A stretch of DNA of 64,000 nt from Vibrio splendidus 12E03 (lineage in GTDB: Bacteria > Pseudomonadota > Gammaproteobacteria > Enterobacterales > Vibrionaceae): positions 1-64,000 of the forward strand of contig NZ_AJZD02000234.1 in NCBI RefSeq assembly GCF_000272105.2. The letters are read 5' to 3'. Positions 1 through 9,858 of the stretch are shown piece by piece. The number at the start of each line of letters is the position of its first letter. Positions within the stretch are counted from its first letter, which is position 1. The notes below the pieces were generated by a model. It did no database searches, was not told the DNA's origin, and saw only the letters and a list, made by a program, of their open reading frames with translations. Position numbers and translations under genes: made by a program.

Positions 1-73
1 TTGTCGACTTCCTAGCTTGTATGCTTATTACGAGATACAGTTAGTCTAAAGATAAATATATAAGGAATGTATA

Positions 74-913
74 ATGCTTCGAATCTTATTGGTTGCAGTT
101 ATCTCGGTGTTCAGCACAATGAGTCTTGCAAGCGAAGATGTTAAGTACTCGGAACAAGAGTATTTGGATAGACCGCTGATGGAACGCTATATCTTGGATG
201 AGTTGAAGCAGCTTCGAATGGAACAGCAGGATCTTGAAAGACGCTTGACCATTCAGATGACTGACCGGGAACTGACTGTGGCAGACAAGTCTCTGAATTA
301 CGCCAATGTAACCGTAACCTACTTCTTCTACATTATTGCCGGTGTTGCCTCCCTAATTGCACTGGTGGGTTGGCAATCGCTCAAAGAGTTGAAACACACC
401 ACTAAAGAGATGGCAGATCGACGACTCAACGACATTGCCCAAGACTATGAGAAGAAGTTTAACCTTCTTGAAAGGGATCTTAAGCGCAAGACTCGAATCA
501 TCTCAGAGAACAACCGAGAAATCGAAATCATCAATGAGATTCACAACTTGTGGTTGAGGGCTCAGAATGTTCAAACTGCCGAGCAAAAAATTGAAATCTA
601 CGATGAGATCTTAAAAGTCCGCCCGGGTGATTTGGAAGCACTAACTTACAAAGCCGATGCAGCAATGGATATGCAGGAATACCACTGGGCGATGAGCTTA
701 TGTAATCGCGTGTTAGAAGTGGACGACCAAAACGCTCACGCCTTGTATCAGCGTGCTTGCTCTTACGCAAGGTTAGGAGCTGAAGGCCAAGCGATCGATG
801 ACTTAGAGCGCTCTATCGAAGCCAGTGGTTCAATGCGAGAGCTATTGGCTGATGAACCTGACTTTGAGATGCTGCGAGGCTTAGAACGCTTCGAAGTACT
901 TCGTGAAGAGTAA
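74..913 (+). CDS. Membrane-anchored TPR-repeat protein
   Basis: Hypothetical 279-residue envelope protein. The first 20 residues look like a cleavable signal peptide ending near SLAS. A hydrophobic segment at about residues 83-100 is followed by a charged heptad-like helix (about 101-150), probably a coiled coil. The C-terminal half (about 165-240) holds two to three tetratricopeptide-type helical pairs with the spacing of A, Y and L/A positions typical of TPRs. This suggests a periplasmic N-terminus, one membrane span and a cytoplasmic TPR scaffold that binds a partner protein. The ATG has an AAGGA ribosome site seven bases upstream. The partner is unknown, and the gene stands alone before the M23 peptidase. 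No enzymatic motif is visible. Confidence 0.75.
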   Translation: MLRILLVAVISVFSTMSLASEDVKYSEQEYLDRPLMERYILDELKQLRMEQQDLERRLTIQMTDRELTVADKSLNYANVTVTYFFYIIAGVASLIALVGWQSLKELKHTTKEMADRRLNDIAQDYEKKFNLLERDLKRKTRIISENNREIEIINEIHNLWLRAQNVQTAEQKIEIYDEILKVRPGDLEALTYKADAAMDMQEYHWAMSLCNRVLEVDDQNAHALYQRACSYARLGAEGQAIDDLERSIEASGSMRELLADEPDFEMLRGLERFEVLREE

Positions 914-1074
914 TATGAGGTAAAGATCCGTGTTAACTAAGGTGGTGGGCTTTGCATGCTCACCATACTTTCACACCTATCGCGCTATGGTTTCTTACAT
1001 TTCATTTATTTTTTTGATTTAATTGTTATGTTATAACACTTTCTAAGTTCCTCGTTATAACCGCTAAGTATTTT

Positions 1075-2331
1075 ATGAAGTTCCTCCGTATTGGTCTGAT
1101 CGTTACTGCGATCAGCGCATTTTCCCTTGCTGCTTTGCTCTCTTTCCACTCCAAACCAGCACCGGAAATCTCTATCAAAATAACACCTTACCAAGGTTCT
1201 CAACTTAATGATGAGGGAGTCATCGACTCGCAAGCGACTCCCAGCTCTTTGGTTAAGGTCCATTATTTTGTGAAAGTTGGCGATACGCTAAGCAACATCT
1301 TTTCGTCATGGCAACTGCCTTATGGAACCGTTCAAAAGGTGATGGAAGCGGATCTTGAGTCTTTGAAGCTCGATACAATAAAGCCTGGCGATCATCTAGA
1401 GTTGCTTTTGGATAGCGACTCTAAACAACTCGTAGAGCTGATTTTCCATGAAAGTCTCGTAGAGAAAGCTGTCTTCACTAAAAATGATGATGGAAGCTTT
1501 AATTACCAATTCCATGAAATGCCTGGCGAATGGAAAGAAAAACTCTATGCGGGTAGTGTTCACAGTAGCTTTTCAACATCGGCATACAAAGCAGGGCTGA
1601 CGACAGCTCAAATAGCCAATATTACCCGCACACTAAAAGACAAAGTCAACTTCGCTCGTGAGCTGAGAGCCGGTGACAGCTTTAATGTATTGGTCAAAGA
1701 GCAGTACACGGATGATCACCTAACGGGTAAAACAGAAATTCAAGGTATCTCAATTCAATTAAGAAACCGAGAAGTCGCAGCTTTTCTAGCACCCGATGGT
1801 CTTTTTTATGACAGAGAGGGAAATAGTCTAGAGCAAGCCTTTGATAGATACCCAGTCGACAGAAAATTCCGAAGAATCACTTCTTCGTTCAATCCGACAC
1901 GAAGACACCCAGTAACTGGGCGAATCTCACCGCACAATGGTACCGACTTTGCGACACCTGTTGGTTCACCTATCTACTCAACTGGTGATGGTCGAGTGGT
2001 GGCACTTCGTGACCACCCGTATGCTGGTAAATATTTGGTGATTGAACACAACAGCGTATATACGACGCGTTATCTTCACTTGAGCCGCTTCTTAGTTAAG
2101 AAAGGTCAGCAAATTAAGCGAGGTCAGAAAATTGCGCTATCGGGTGCTACTGGTCGTATTACTGGCCCGCACTTGCACTTTGAGGTATTGGTTCGTGGTC
2201 GCGCCGTCGATGCGATGAAGGCGAACTTACCAATGGCAAGCTCAATTATGCCTAAAGATAGAAAAGAGTTTTTGGCTCGAATTGCCTCTTTTGATGCCAT
2301 GCTCTCTGAGCCCACAGATCGCGCGAGTTAG
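1075..2331 (+). CDS. M23 family peptidoglycan endopeptidase
   Basis: Murein hydrolase of the MepM/YebA type, expected to cut peptide cross-links in the periplasm so new wall material can be inserted. Residues 7-24 form an uncleaved signal anchor. A LysM/OapA-like wall-binding region follows at about 62-110 (VKVGDTLSNIF...). The peptidase domain is at about 280-385. Its zinc ligands are visible as H287 and D291 in HNGTD, and as H366/H368 in the HLHFEV motif. At 418 residues it matches the usual family length (about 440). The ribosome site is weak. A strong hairpin terminator follows directly, so the gene is probably monocistronic. Confidence 0.92.
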   Translation: MKFLRIGLIVTAISAFSLAALLSFHSKPAPEISIKITPYQGSQLNDEGVIDSQATPSSLVKVHYFVKVGDTLSNIFSSWQLPYGTVQKVMEADLESLKLDTIKPGDHLELLLDSDSKQLVELIFHESLVEKAVFTKNDDGSFNYQFHEMPGEWKEKLYAGSVHSSFSTSAYKAGLTTAQIANITRTLKDKVNFARELRAGDSFNVLVKEQYTDDHLTGKTEIQGISIQLRNREVAAFLAPDGLFYDREGNSLEQAFDRYPVDRKFRRITSSFNPTRRHPVTGRISPHNGTDFATPVGSPIYSTGDGRVVALRDHPYAGKYLVIEHNSVYTTRYLHLSRFLVKKGQQIKRGQKIALSGATGRITGPHLHFEVLVRGRAVDAMKANLPMASSIMPKDRKEFLARIASFDAMLSEPTDRAS

Positions 2332-2367
2332 AGATATTCATATCTAACTTGGCAACGCATACAATCA

Positions 2368-2406
2368 CGCCCCTTAGTTAGCGATTTAGCTAAGGGGCGT
2401 TTTTTT
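2368..2406 (+). terminator. Rho-independent terminator of the M23 peptidase
   Basis: A ten-base-pair GC-rich stem (CGCCCCTTAG at 2368-2377 pairing with 2390-2399) is followed by a run of seven T residues. It lies 36 bases past the peptidase stop. Confidence 0.9.
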
Positions 2407-2480
2407 AAAGAATCACACGATTAAGCGACTGAATCCGTTATTCGATGGATAGAGCTGTTGAGCGATAGGTTTGCCACTGA

Positions 2481-2801
2481 TTAAGCAACCACCACTGCCG
2501 TGCCACTAGCAGAGACCATCAACATGCCATTACCTGTTCCCAAGACTTCGTAATCAATATCTACGCCTACCACCGCGTTGGCACCCGCTTCAATCGCTTT
2601 CTGTTCTAACTCTTTGAACGCGTAGTTACGTGCTTTTTCCAGTTCTTTCTCGTAGGTGCCAGAACGTCCACCCACAAAGTCACGAATTCCTGAAAACATA
2701 TCTTTGAATACGTTCACCCCGAGAATAGCTTCTCCGGCAATAACCCCTTTGTAATCGATAATGCGTTTGCCTTCGACTGATTGTGTGGTGGTAATAATCA
2801 T
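2481..2801 (-). CDS. ybjQ: YbjQ/UPF0145 family protein
   Basis: A 106-residue cytoplasmic protein of the YbjQ (UPF0145) family, sometimes labelled a heavy-metal-binding domain. The family forms a ring-shaped pentamer but has no proven reaction. Diagnostic stretches are the N-terminal [11 protein letters not shown], the central [20 protein letters not shown] and the [14 protein letters not shown] motif. Length matches the E. coli protein (107 residues). AGAGG stands upstream of the ATG. It is transcribed alone towards the preceding terminator. The family assignment is firm; its role is not known. Confidence 0.93.
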   Translation of the reverse strand: MIITTTQSVEGKRIIDYKGVIAGEAILGVNVFKDMFSGIRDFVGGRSGTYEKELEKARNYAFKELEQKAIEAGANAVVGVDIDYEVLGTGNGMLMVSASGTAVVVA

Positions 2802-2872
2802 ATTGGCCTCTGTAAGTTAGATGCGTTGTAACTAGCTGAATAACGGCTAGCTGTATTTAGGGGGGAGCAGTT

Positions 2873-3799
2873 TTATTCTTGAATATCACCGCTGATTATT
2901 GTCTCTGAGCGTGTGAATTCATGTCTTAACCATGTTCTCAGTTTTAGCACACTTTCTTGTCTTAATTTGTTTTTTGGGCAAACAAAATAGAAATCTTGGT
3001 GTGGATTAGCCACTGGATCGCCTAGCTCTACCAGCATGCCGTGGCTAATGTCATCTTTCACAAACAAGCGGTGAGTGACTAATACACCAAGTGACCGAAT
3101 AGCACCTTGCACGGCTTGAATAGAAACATCGAACGTTAAGTTACTGTGGAAGGTGGGCATAGGGATTTGGTAATGATCGCACCACACTTGCCAGTCATGC
3201 TTTCGCCTAGGATTAAAGACACCAATGGTCGGGTTTTGTTTCACGAGTTGTTCAACGCTTAATCCAATTTGGTTTTTCAATAGTGCAGGGCTGCAGACTG
3301 AAACCAAATCATCATCGCCGAGCTTTTCGCTGTAATACTGATCCCATTCATTCGGTTTGCCGTGCACAAGGGCAATATCCACGCCTTCCTGCTCGATATC
3401 AAAAGGGCCAGTTAAGGTGGAAATACGAATATCGAGTGAGGGAGCAAAAGCTTGGAAATCGGGGACACGGGGAATCCACCAGTGCATCGCGAGTGAGTTC
3501 ACCATGTTGAGCGTGATACGGTGATCGTTAGGCGTTTTTGCCAATTCTTCTGTGGCTTCTATTACTTGTTCCAGTGCTGGCGCGACCTTTCGATAATATC
3601 GCTTACCGGCGGCATTAAGAACAACACGACGACCTACTCGCTGAAATAGTGGTTTATTAACCAGTTGCTCTAGTGATTTGATGGCTTGGCTTACTGCAGA
3701 ATGACTGACAAACAACACTCGAGCAGCGTCGGTCATGCTGCCGGTTTCAGCAACAGCAATGAAAGCATAAACGGATTTAAGCGGAACGAGTTTCTTCAT
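2873..3799 (-). CDS. LysR family transcriptional regulator (GcvA-like)
   Basis: DNA-binding regulator of 308 residues. The N-terminal winged helix-turn-helix (about 4-64) contains TGSMTDAARVLFVSHSAVSQAIKSLE, with a substrate-binding domain from about 90 to 295. The substitution pattern around LFQRVGRRVVLNAAGKRYY resembles the GcvA/AmpR subgroup. It is divergently transcribed from an EamA transporter, with about 90 bases between the starts, so the transporter is its most likely target along with itself. The effector cannot be told from sequence. Confidence 0.9.
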   Translation of the reverse strand: MKKLVPLKSVYAFIAVAETGSMTDAARVLFVSHSAVSQAIKSLEQLVNKPLFQRVGRRVVLNAAGKRYYRKVAPALEQVIEATEELAKTPNDHRITLNMVNSLAMHWWIPRVPDFQAFAPSLDIRISTLTGPFDIEQEGVDIALVHGKPNEWDQYYSEKLGDDDLVSVCSPALLKNQIGLSVEQLVKQNPTIGVFNPRRKHDWQVWCDHYQIPMPTFHSNLTFDVSIQAVQGAIRSLGVLVTHRLFVKDDISHGMLVELGDPVANPHQDFYFVCPKNKLRQESVLKLRTWLRHEFTRSETIISGDIQE

Positions 3800-3890
3800 T
3801 GGTAAGTTTTCCTTACAGTTATAGTTAATATTACTCGCTATTTTTCATCACGTCACGCTTCTAAAATAGGTGCCATAGGAGGTGATAATT

Positions 3891-4919
3891 ATGTCTGATA
3901 TTACCAAGGCGACGACTTTCATGTTGTTGTCGACGTTCAGTTTGTCTTTGAGTGGCTTGATGGCCAAGTATCTATCTGAAGTGATGCCAATCTCGTTACT
4001 AAGTTTTGTGCGTTTTTTGTTACCCAGTCTGTTCTTATTCTTATTCTTGATGTTTTACAAAGTGACCAAACCATCGGGCGATATGTGGAAGCCTTTGGTG
4101 ATGCGTGCAATCTTTATGGTGGCGTGTCAGTGGTGTTTCCTCACGTCATTACAAACCTTAACTTTGGTTGAAGGCGTGGTGTTATTCAGTACAGGGCCTT
4201 TGTTTATTCCATTGTTAGAAAAATTAATATTCGGAACTAAGATTCATACAATGACCATCGTTTGTTTAGCGATAACCTTTGTTGGCGTAGTGTTGATGGC
4301 AGGGGATTGGTCGCAGTTTGAGTTGGGTTCGGAGTTATTTAGACCTGCGCTTCTGCTTGGACTTCTCGCGGGGGTATTTAATTCAGGCTCGCAAGTGAGT
4401 TTGTACCGAGCGTCTAAAACCAGCCTGACACCAGCAGAGCTTAACGCATGGACCTTTTTAGTCGCAGCAATACTCGTTATACCTATGCTCGTGTTTACTT
4501 CTGTTTCTGCTGTACCAGATATACTTAAGGGGGACAGTGTGTATGGAGCTTTAACGACTTTGCTGTCGTTTGATGGCTTGCGTTGGATTGGACTTGGTGC
4601 ATTTGGACTCGCACTGTTTACCATCAATACCCAAATCTTCCGTTCCAAGGCGTATAAGCTGGCAGACAGTGGCTCCCAGGTGGCACCTCTGATTTTCACT
4701 AATATGCTGTTTAGCGCGCTTTGGCAGGGCTTGTTCTTTGATGATGTGTTTTCTACTCAGCAGATGATTGGCATTAACTTAATTGTCGTGGCGAGCATCA
4801 CCAATACATTGCTGGCAAAAAGACACAGCAAGGCGAAAGCCAAACAAAAACCGCACACCACAGTGGCTGTAGCGACTGTAGTGGACGTTGCGGTATTGGA
4901 ATCGGCAGCTAAAAGCTAA
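3891..4919 (+). CDS. EamA/DMT family transporter
   Basis: Inner-membrane drug/metabolite exporter of about 342 residues with ten predicted helices arranged as two EamA repeats. The first repeat starts with TTFMLLSTFSLSLSGLMAKYLSE; the second starts after residue 155. The frame opens nine bases earlier at a GTG, but AGGAGGTG at 3877-3884 fits the ATG at 3891, so I chose that start. A short hydrophilic, alanine- and valine-rich tail follows the last helix. It is divergent from a LysR regulator, suggesting inducible export of an amino acid or metabolite. The substrate is unknown. Confidence 0.9.
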   Translation: MSDITKATTFMLLSTFSLSLSGLMAKYLSEVMPISLLSFVRFLLPSLFLFLFLMFYKVTKPSGDMWKPLVMRAIFMVACQWCFLTSLQTLTLVEGVVLFSTGPLFIPLLEKLIFGTKIHTMTIVCLAITFVGVVLMAGDWSQFELGSELFRPALLLGLLAGVFNSGSQVSLYRASKTSLTPAELNAWTFLVAAILVIPMLVFTSVSAVPDILKGDSVYGALTTLLSFDGLRWIGLGAFGLALFTINTQIFRSKAYKLADSGSQVAPLIFTNMLFSALWQGLFFDDVFSTQQMIGINLIVVASITNTLLAKRHSKAKAKQKPHTTVAVATVVDVAVLESAAKS

Positions 4920-4961
4920 CCATTGAGCTATGGCTTATCCTCTGAATGGCTAGCTTAAAAC

Positions 4962-7900
4962 TTAAAACAATGAGCGTATGTACTCTTTTACTCGGTCGAT
5001 GTGTTCGTGCGGGTCAATCTCGCAGCGTTGGTTCATTTCTAGGAATCGCTCAGCGTATTTGTCGTAGATTTTGTTTTCCAAAAACAATAAATACAACTTG
5101 GGATCGATATGACCGCTGGTGGCCATGTCGGTCATGATGTTGAGTGATTCGCTTAAGAGTTTGCCTTTTTTATAAGGGCGATCACTAGAGGTGAGCGCTT
5201 CAAAGACATCTGCAATTGCCATTGCTCTGGACGACAGAGGTAATTGGTCTTCGCTTAAGCCTCTTGGGTAGCCCTTACCATCGATACGCTCGTGGTGTCC
5301 GCTGGCGATATCCGGAATATTCTGGAGGTAAGACGGATAAGGCAGTTTGTTAAGCATGGTGAAGGTTTGAATAATATGATCGTTGATCATGAAACGTTCT
5401 TCATCGTTTAACGTGCCACGACGAACTTTCAAGTTGTGCAGTTCACCTTGGTTGTATTTGACCTCTCCTGGCTTAAGCACAAACGCTTCTTGCCATACAT
5501 CAGCAGGGCTAAAGCCATTGTCCCACGGTATTTTATGCTCAGGCTTATCGGCAAGTAGCGGTTCCATCACCGGTAGTCTTTGGTTTTTTCTTGCTGGCTC
5601 AGCTTCACTCTTTTCTGTCGTGTCTTGTTGTGCATTGAATCTCTCTTTTTCAGACCAAGATAACCCTAGCTGATCGTCGAGTGTGCGTTTCCATTGGCGC
5701 TTGGCTATTCGGTCTAAGCGTTCTAGTTGTTCGTCCGTCATCGACTCTCCACCAAGGTTGCACTCAGCAACAAAGGCAAATTCTTCACCCAATTCTGACA
5801 AGCTTTGTTCGAGGATCTTAAGCTGATCCTCTTGAAGCGCTCCGTTCGCTATGGCTTTCCAGTAGTCGGTTTCAGCCTGTTGTTTTAACAATTCGAAACG
5901 CATTCGCACTTCGTGGATTCGGTCGTAAATGGTTTCAAGTTTTGTCGCTTTGTCTACGACATACTCAGGTGTGGTTACCTTGCCGCAGTCATGAAGCCAA
6001 GCGGCGAGCATTAACTCTTCCCACTGTTTACTATCCAATGAGAATTGCGGGTAATAACGGTCATCATCAATGGTTGCTTGAGTCAGCCATTTGGTCAGTT
6101 CAGGCACGCGTTGGCAGTGCCCGCCCGTGTAAGGTGATTTGGTATCAATCGCTGATGCAATCAACTCGATAAAGGCATTAAGCATGTCTTTCTGTTGCTG
6201 CATTTGGTCTATGTTATCTTTGGCTATTTCCGCAAAGCTGAGCAGCTCTCGTAAAAAGGCGTGCTTATCGGCTTGCATCTTGGTGATCGGTCTTTCATAG
6301 CCAATTGCCACAATCCCTACCAACAACTTTTCTCTGTTTAACAGTGGAAACAGGTACAGGTCTGAATTGAAGATCGAATCCTGATAATAGTTGAGAACAT
6401 TGTCTTCTCGGTTCAAATGGATCGTCTCACCAGATTTAAGCTGACACAGCAACCAAGGGGTATGTTTGATGAAGTCATTGATGTCGGCTTTAAAAGGCAG
6501 AATGGCAAGGTTAGCTGCCGTATCAAACACGTCTTTCTCTTTTGATTGAGTGAAGAGGACGATGGTTTCTGCTTTGGTAATTAAATAGCTTTGATGAGCA
6601 ATATTCTTGGCTAAGATCGAAAATTCCTGATTACCTGCCGTGTCGCGAAGTAGCGTAATAAGATCATGAAGTGTGTGTTCCATCAGCTCAATTGAGTGGG
6701 CGAGGTTAGCCACTTCTTGAATCATGCTTTTGGGATAATGAGTTCGCCTGAAGTCAAATCGTGCGATGTTGTCGGTGAGTTGCATCAGCGTATTGAGTGG
6801 CTGAGACAGTCTATTAGCAACAAACCATACGATAGCGAAGCAGATGAATAACATCCCAATCGCGACGGCGACTTGCTTGTCACGCATCGAGATAAGATCA
6901 GAGAGCAACTCATTGTGTGGCGTAGCCTCTGCCAAATATAAAGTGACATTCTGAGTGAGCTCAACAGGCGTTAGCGTTAATGCCCAAGTGTTTAAGTTGT
7001 ACTCAACGTTTTTTAGATTGAGGTTAAACTTCTCTTCATCTGAGATAAGCGGCGCTATGACGGACGCTTTCAATGCTTCCATCTGTTCACGTTTGGGCAC
7101 ATTAAAGAAGCTTTGGTCTTGCTCACTACCAGAGAGTTTCCCCGTCGTTTGGTTGTTCGTTTGCTCAGTTTTACTTGTGTCATCAGACTGGGAGGCAAGC
7201 TTGGGGACTGATAGCTCAAGTTGATGCTGGCCGAGAAGATTAAAATGTTGATCGAACAAGGCGAGTCGGGTTTGCGGAGAATAAGCTAATTCACTGATCT
7301 GAGAAGAGAGCGAACTCAACGTAAAATCGGCACCAACCACATGTTTGCCATCGGCAGAACGCCTAGAGAGTGTAATGCCATTGGTTTGCAGGAAATAGAA
7401 TAGATAGGGCTCAGAGAGTTGTATTGAGCCGTCAGGCTTTGCGTTACGAAACCAAGGTCGAGTTGTGGGGTTGAACTTACTCTCTGCTTGTCGAGTACTG
7501 ATCACTTGATGTGCGCCATCAAGGTAGGTAATAAAGTTTTCACCGTCTAGATTGGTGCTGCTGACCATCATGGTCGCTTTAGCGGGGGCGCTGTTTTCGG
7601 CTCTCTGTTTATTGGTGCTTAATGGACGAAAGATTCTAAAGTCACCATCTTCAGAACCATAAAATAGAGCGACCAAATTGGTGTTTTGTTTGAAGATGAT
7701 ATCGACCGAAGCAAGCCAAGAGTCTTTTTCGACAGCGGAAGTTTGATGAGCAACAAACGGGCTCACCGCCATCACATTTAAGGTTGTGATAACAGGGGCA
7801 ATGGCTTGTTTAAATACTGATTCCAGCTTGTCGCGATGCTCATTACTGATCTCGCGCACTGTACCTAACAGCAACTCTTGAGAGTGCCGATAACTTATCG

Positions 7901-7985
7901 AAATCAATACCGCACCGACAAGTGTTGTCAAAATTAGGAAAAGGCTAGTGATGTGGATACTCAGCGGATATCGTCTTCTTCTCAT
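4962..7985 (-). CDS. Membrane HD-GYP cyclic-di-GMP phosphodiesterase with HAMP domain
   Basis: Large sensor phosphodiesterase, about 1007 residues, expected to hydrolyse c-di-GMP. One helix near residues 10-30 is followed by a periplasmic Cache-like sensor region (about 35-360), a second helix at about 365-388, HAMP, a GAF-like region (about 450-620) and the HD-GYP domain. Catalytic motifs are intact: HDCGK with H665/D666, and HHE starting at residue 897 followed by DGKGYP. About 230 residues separate them, far more than in ordinary HD-GYP domains, because of a charged insertion. The frame extends to a TTG at 8054, but the ATG at 7985 has a GGAG site, so I start there. Confidence 0.9.
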   Translation of the reverse strand: MRRRRYPLSIHITSLFLILTTLVGAVLISISYRHSQELLLGTVREISNEHRDKLESVFKQAIAPVITTLNVMAVSPFVAHQTSAVEKDSWLASVDIIFKQNTNLVALFYGSEDGDFRIFRPLSTNKQRAENSAPAKATMMVSSTNLDGENFITYLDGAHQVISTRQAESKFNPTTRPWFRNAKPDGSIQLSEPYLFYFLQTNGITLSRRSADGKHVVGADFTLSSLSSQISELAYSPQTRLALFDQHFNLLGQHQLELSVPKLASQSDDTSKTEQTNNQTTGKLSGSEQDQSFFNVPKREQMEALKASVIAPLISDEEKFNLNLKNVEYNLNTWALTLTPVELTQNVTLYLAEATPHNELLSDLISMRDKQVAVAIGMLFICFAIVWFVANRLSQPLNTLMQLTDNIARFDFRRTHYPKSMIQEVANLAHSIELMEHTLHDLITLLRDTAGNQEFSILAKNIAHQSYLITKAETIVLFTQSKEKDVFDTAANLAILPFKADINDFIKHTPWLLCQLKSGETIHLNREDNVLNYYQDSIFNSDLYLFPLLNREKLLVGIVAIGYERPITKMQADKHAFLRELLSFAEIAKDNIDQMQQQKDMLNAFIELIASAIDTKSPYTGGHCQRVPELTKWLTQATIDDDRYYPQFSLDSKQWEELMLAAWLHDCGKVTTPEYVVDKATKLETIYDRIHEVRMRFELLKQQAETDYWKAIANGALQEDQLKILEQSLSELGEEFAFVAECNLGGESMTDEQLERLDRIAKRQWKRTLDDQLGLSWSEKERFNAQQDTTEKSEAEPARKNQRLPVMEPLLADKPEHKIPWDNGFSPADVWQEAFVLKPGEVKYNQGELHNLKVRRGTLNDEERFMINDHIIQTFTMLNKLPYPSYLQNIPDIASGHHERIDGKGYPRGLSEDQLPLSSRAMAIADVFEALTSSDRPYKKGKLLSESLNIMTDMATSGHIDPKLYLLFLENKIYDKYAERFLEMNQRCEIDPHEHIDRVKEYIRSLF

Positions 7986-8271
7986 CAAACACTCCGACTT
8001 GTGAACTGGTTTAAGTATTGACGAACTTGTGTAGGTTGCAAAAAATTGGCGCAATTACCGAGTTTGCATGGAATACGTGTGGGAGAGGCGGTCTATCAAT
8101 TCTATCCTGCGGAGCAAACGAAGTAATAATTAAGCCTTACGTTTTGGTGCTAATTGTCACTTTCAACTGATAAACTGGTTAAATTGTTGCCAGAGGCACT
8201 CCTTTTCAGAAAGCGGCTCAGGGATACCTTTTTGAAAAACGTTTAGAGACCAAGTTAGAGGGCATTGTTTC

Positions 8272-9018
8272 ATGGAACTCAAAGTAGATACTCACACCCA
8301 TACATACGCAAGTGGTCATGCTTACAGCACGCTGATCGAAAACGCGAAATCGGCGAAGCAAAACGGTTTAGCCATGTTTTGTACTACTGATCATTCAGAA
8401 TCAATGCCGGGCGCGCCACACTATTGGTTCTTCAGCAATCAGCGTGTGCTCCCTCGTTTTATTGAAGATGTCGCAATTATTCGAGGTGTTGAGTCAAACA
8501 TCATGAACACACAGGGTGAAATTGACATTCATCCGAGTGTGGATAAGAACTTGGATTGGGTGATCGCGAGTTTTCATGAGCCAGTATTTCGCCCATCGGA
8601 TGTCGCTACCCATACAGAAGCATTGTTGAATGTGATTAAAGGTGGTCGAATTGATGCACTTGGTCACTTAGGAAACCCAAATTTTGATTTCGATTTCGAA
8701 GCCGTCATTCAATGTGCGGTTGAGAACAACGTGGCGATTGAAATCAACAACACCACACTCAAAGGCAATAGCCGAGTTGGCAGTGTTGACCGCTGCTATG
8801 AGATTGCAAGAATAGCGAAAGCAAAAGGTGCATTTATTACAACAGGCAGCGATGCGCATTTCTGTTTAGATGTCGGTGGCTTAGACTTAGTCGCAGCATT
8901 GTTAGATGAAGTGGGCGTAGATTCGAGTAAAGTGATTACCCATTCGCCAAAGCAATTCCTAGCCTTTTTAGCCTTGCGTGGTCGTAATGAAATCCCAGAA
9001 TATTCAGATCTTGTTTAA
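8272..9018 (+). CDS. ycdX: PHP-family phosphatase YcdX
   Basis: A 248-residue PHP-fold metal-dependent phosphatase. The N-terminal [14 protein letters not shown] carries H8 and H10. Further metal ligands lie in TTDHSE, GVESN, ASFHEP, LGHLGNP and TGSDAH, covering the trinuclear metal site of the family. Length and motif order match E. coli YcdX (245 residues), which is implicated in swarming and carries a trinuclear zinc centre. An AGAGGG site precedes the ATG. It stands alone between the HD-GYP gene and cytochrome b562. The physiological substrate is not established. Confidence 0.93.
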   Translation: MELKVDTHTHTYASGHAYSTLIENAKSAKQNGLAMFCTTDHSESMPGAPHYWFFSNQRVLPRFIEDVAIIRGVESNIMNTQGEIDIHPSVDKNLDWVIASFHEPVFRPSDVATHTEALLNVIKGGRIDALGHLGNPNFDFDFEAVIQCAVENNVAIEINNTTLKGNSRVGSVDRCYEIARIAKAKGAFITTGSDAHFCLDVGGLDLVAALLDEVGVDSSKVITHSPKQFLAFLALRGRNEIPEYSDLV

Positions 9019-9162
9019 GAGAATGTCGGCGGGTTTGCATTTCGACACAATCAATTTTTGTGCCTGACAGATTTTTGTATACACTAGCCGAAAATAATAA
9101 AGTCGAAGTGCCACAGTAATGATGGCTCTAACTTCAAAGACACTGCTTCACTTGGAGAAACA

Positions 9163-9558
9163 ATGAAAACTCGCTCAATCCTTTTATCTGGCTTAATTGC
9201 TGCGTCAGTATTGTCTGGTAACGCATTTGCCAATGTAGACCTTAAGAAAAACATGCAAGAAATGAAGCTTGCGTTCAAACAAGCGGCAGAAGCTCAAAGT
9301 ATTGAAGAGATGCAAAAGCCTATTGTTCGTTTAGATACGCTAGTGGCAGAGCTGAAAACGGGTGTTTACCCAGTCGAGAAAGAAGACAACTTCATGGAAG
9401 GCTTCAAAAAGATCAGTGCATCACTGGATAGCATTGAACAGAAGCTAGACCAAGGTGACTTAGCATCGGCACAGCAAGAACTTCGTACTATTGACGGCCT
9501 TCGTGAAGAGTACCATGAGAAGCGTAACCCAAGCATCTGGAGCAAGATCTTCGGTTAA
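9163..9558 (+). CDS. cybC: Periplasmic cytochrome b562
   Basis: A 131-residue precursor of the soluble four-helix heme protein cytochrome b562. A signal peptide ends at about residue 23 (NAFA). The two axial heme ligands of the family are recognisable: M31 in DLKKNMQEMK and H118 in EEYHEKR near the C-terminus. There is no CXXCH motif, so heme is b-type and non-covalent. The E. coli protein's physiological partner is unclear, and the neighbours here give no hint. A GGAG ribosome site and a strong terminator downstream mark it as a single-gene unit. Confidence 0.9.
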   Translation: MKTRSILLSGLIAASVLSGNAFANVDLKKNMQEMKLAFKQAAEAQSIEEMQKPIVRLDTLVAELKTGVYPVEKEDNFMEGFKKISASLDSIEQKLDQGDLASAQQELRTIDGLREEYHEKRNPSIWSKIFG

Positions 9559-9620
9559 TTTGTTAATCATGAGTTTGCTAGATAGGTAACAAAGAGCAAA
9601 TCTCAAGATTCGATTTCTAA

Positions 9621-9672
9621 AACGCCGCCTTACATTCCCCTCTTTCGAGGACGGTGTAAGGCGGCGTTTTTT
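9621..9672 (+). terminator. Terminator after cytochrome b562
   Basis: A perfect 14-bp stem (AACGCCGCCTTACA at 9621-9634 with 9655-9668) and a T run. It accounts for part of the 300-base gap before the DUF2946 gene. Confidence 0.9.
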
Positions 9673-9858
9673 ATTGTCTCTTTTATTGAAAGCCTTATGC
9701 AAAGTGTTGAATAATAATTTCTTAGCTTTAGTGTTGTAACCAGTATTTAACGAAAAAGAGTGTGCGTTAGCTTCAATTTTTTAACTTGCTGTTAATCTTT
9801 ACGTTTACCTAGATTCCAAGTCGCTCATAATAAGGGAAATTTATAAAGACTTGGAATA

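Noticed and set aside
4244-4699. Open frame opposite the EamA transporter
   Set aside because: It lies wholly within the transporter gene on the other strand and shows no coding features of its own.
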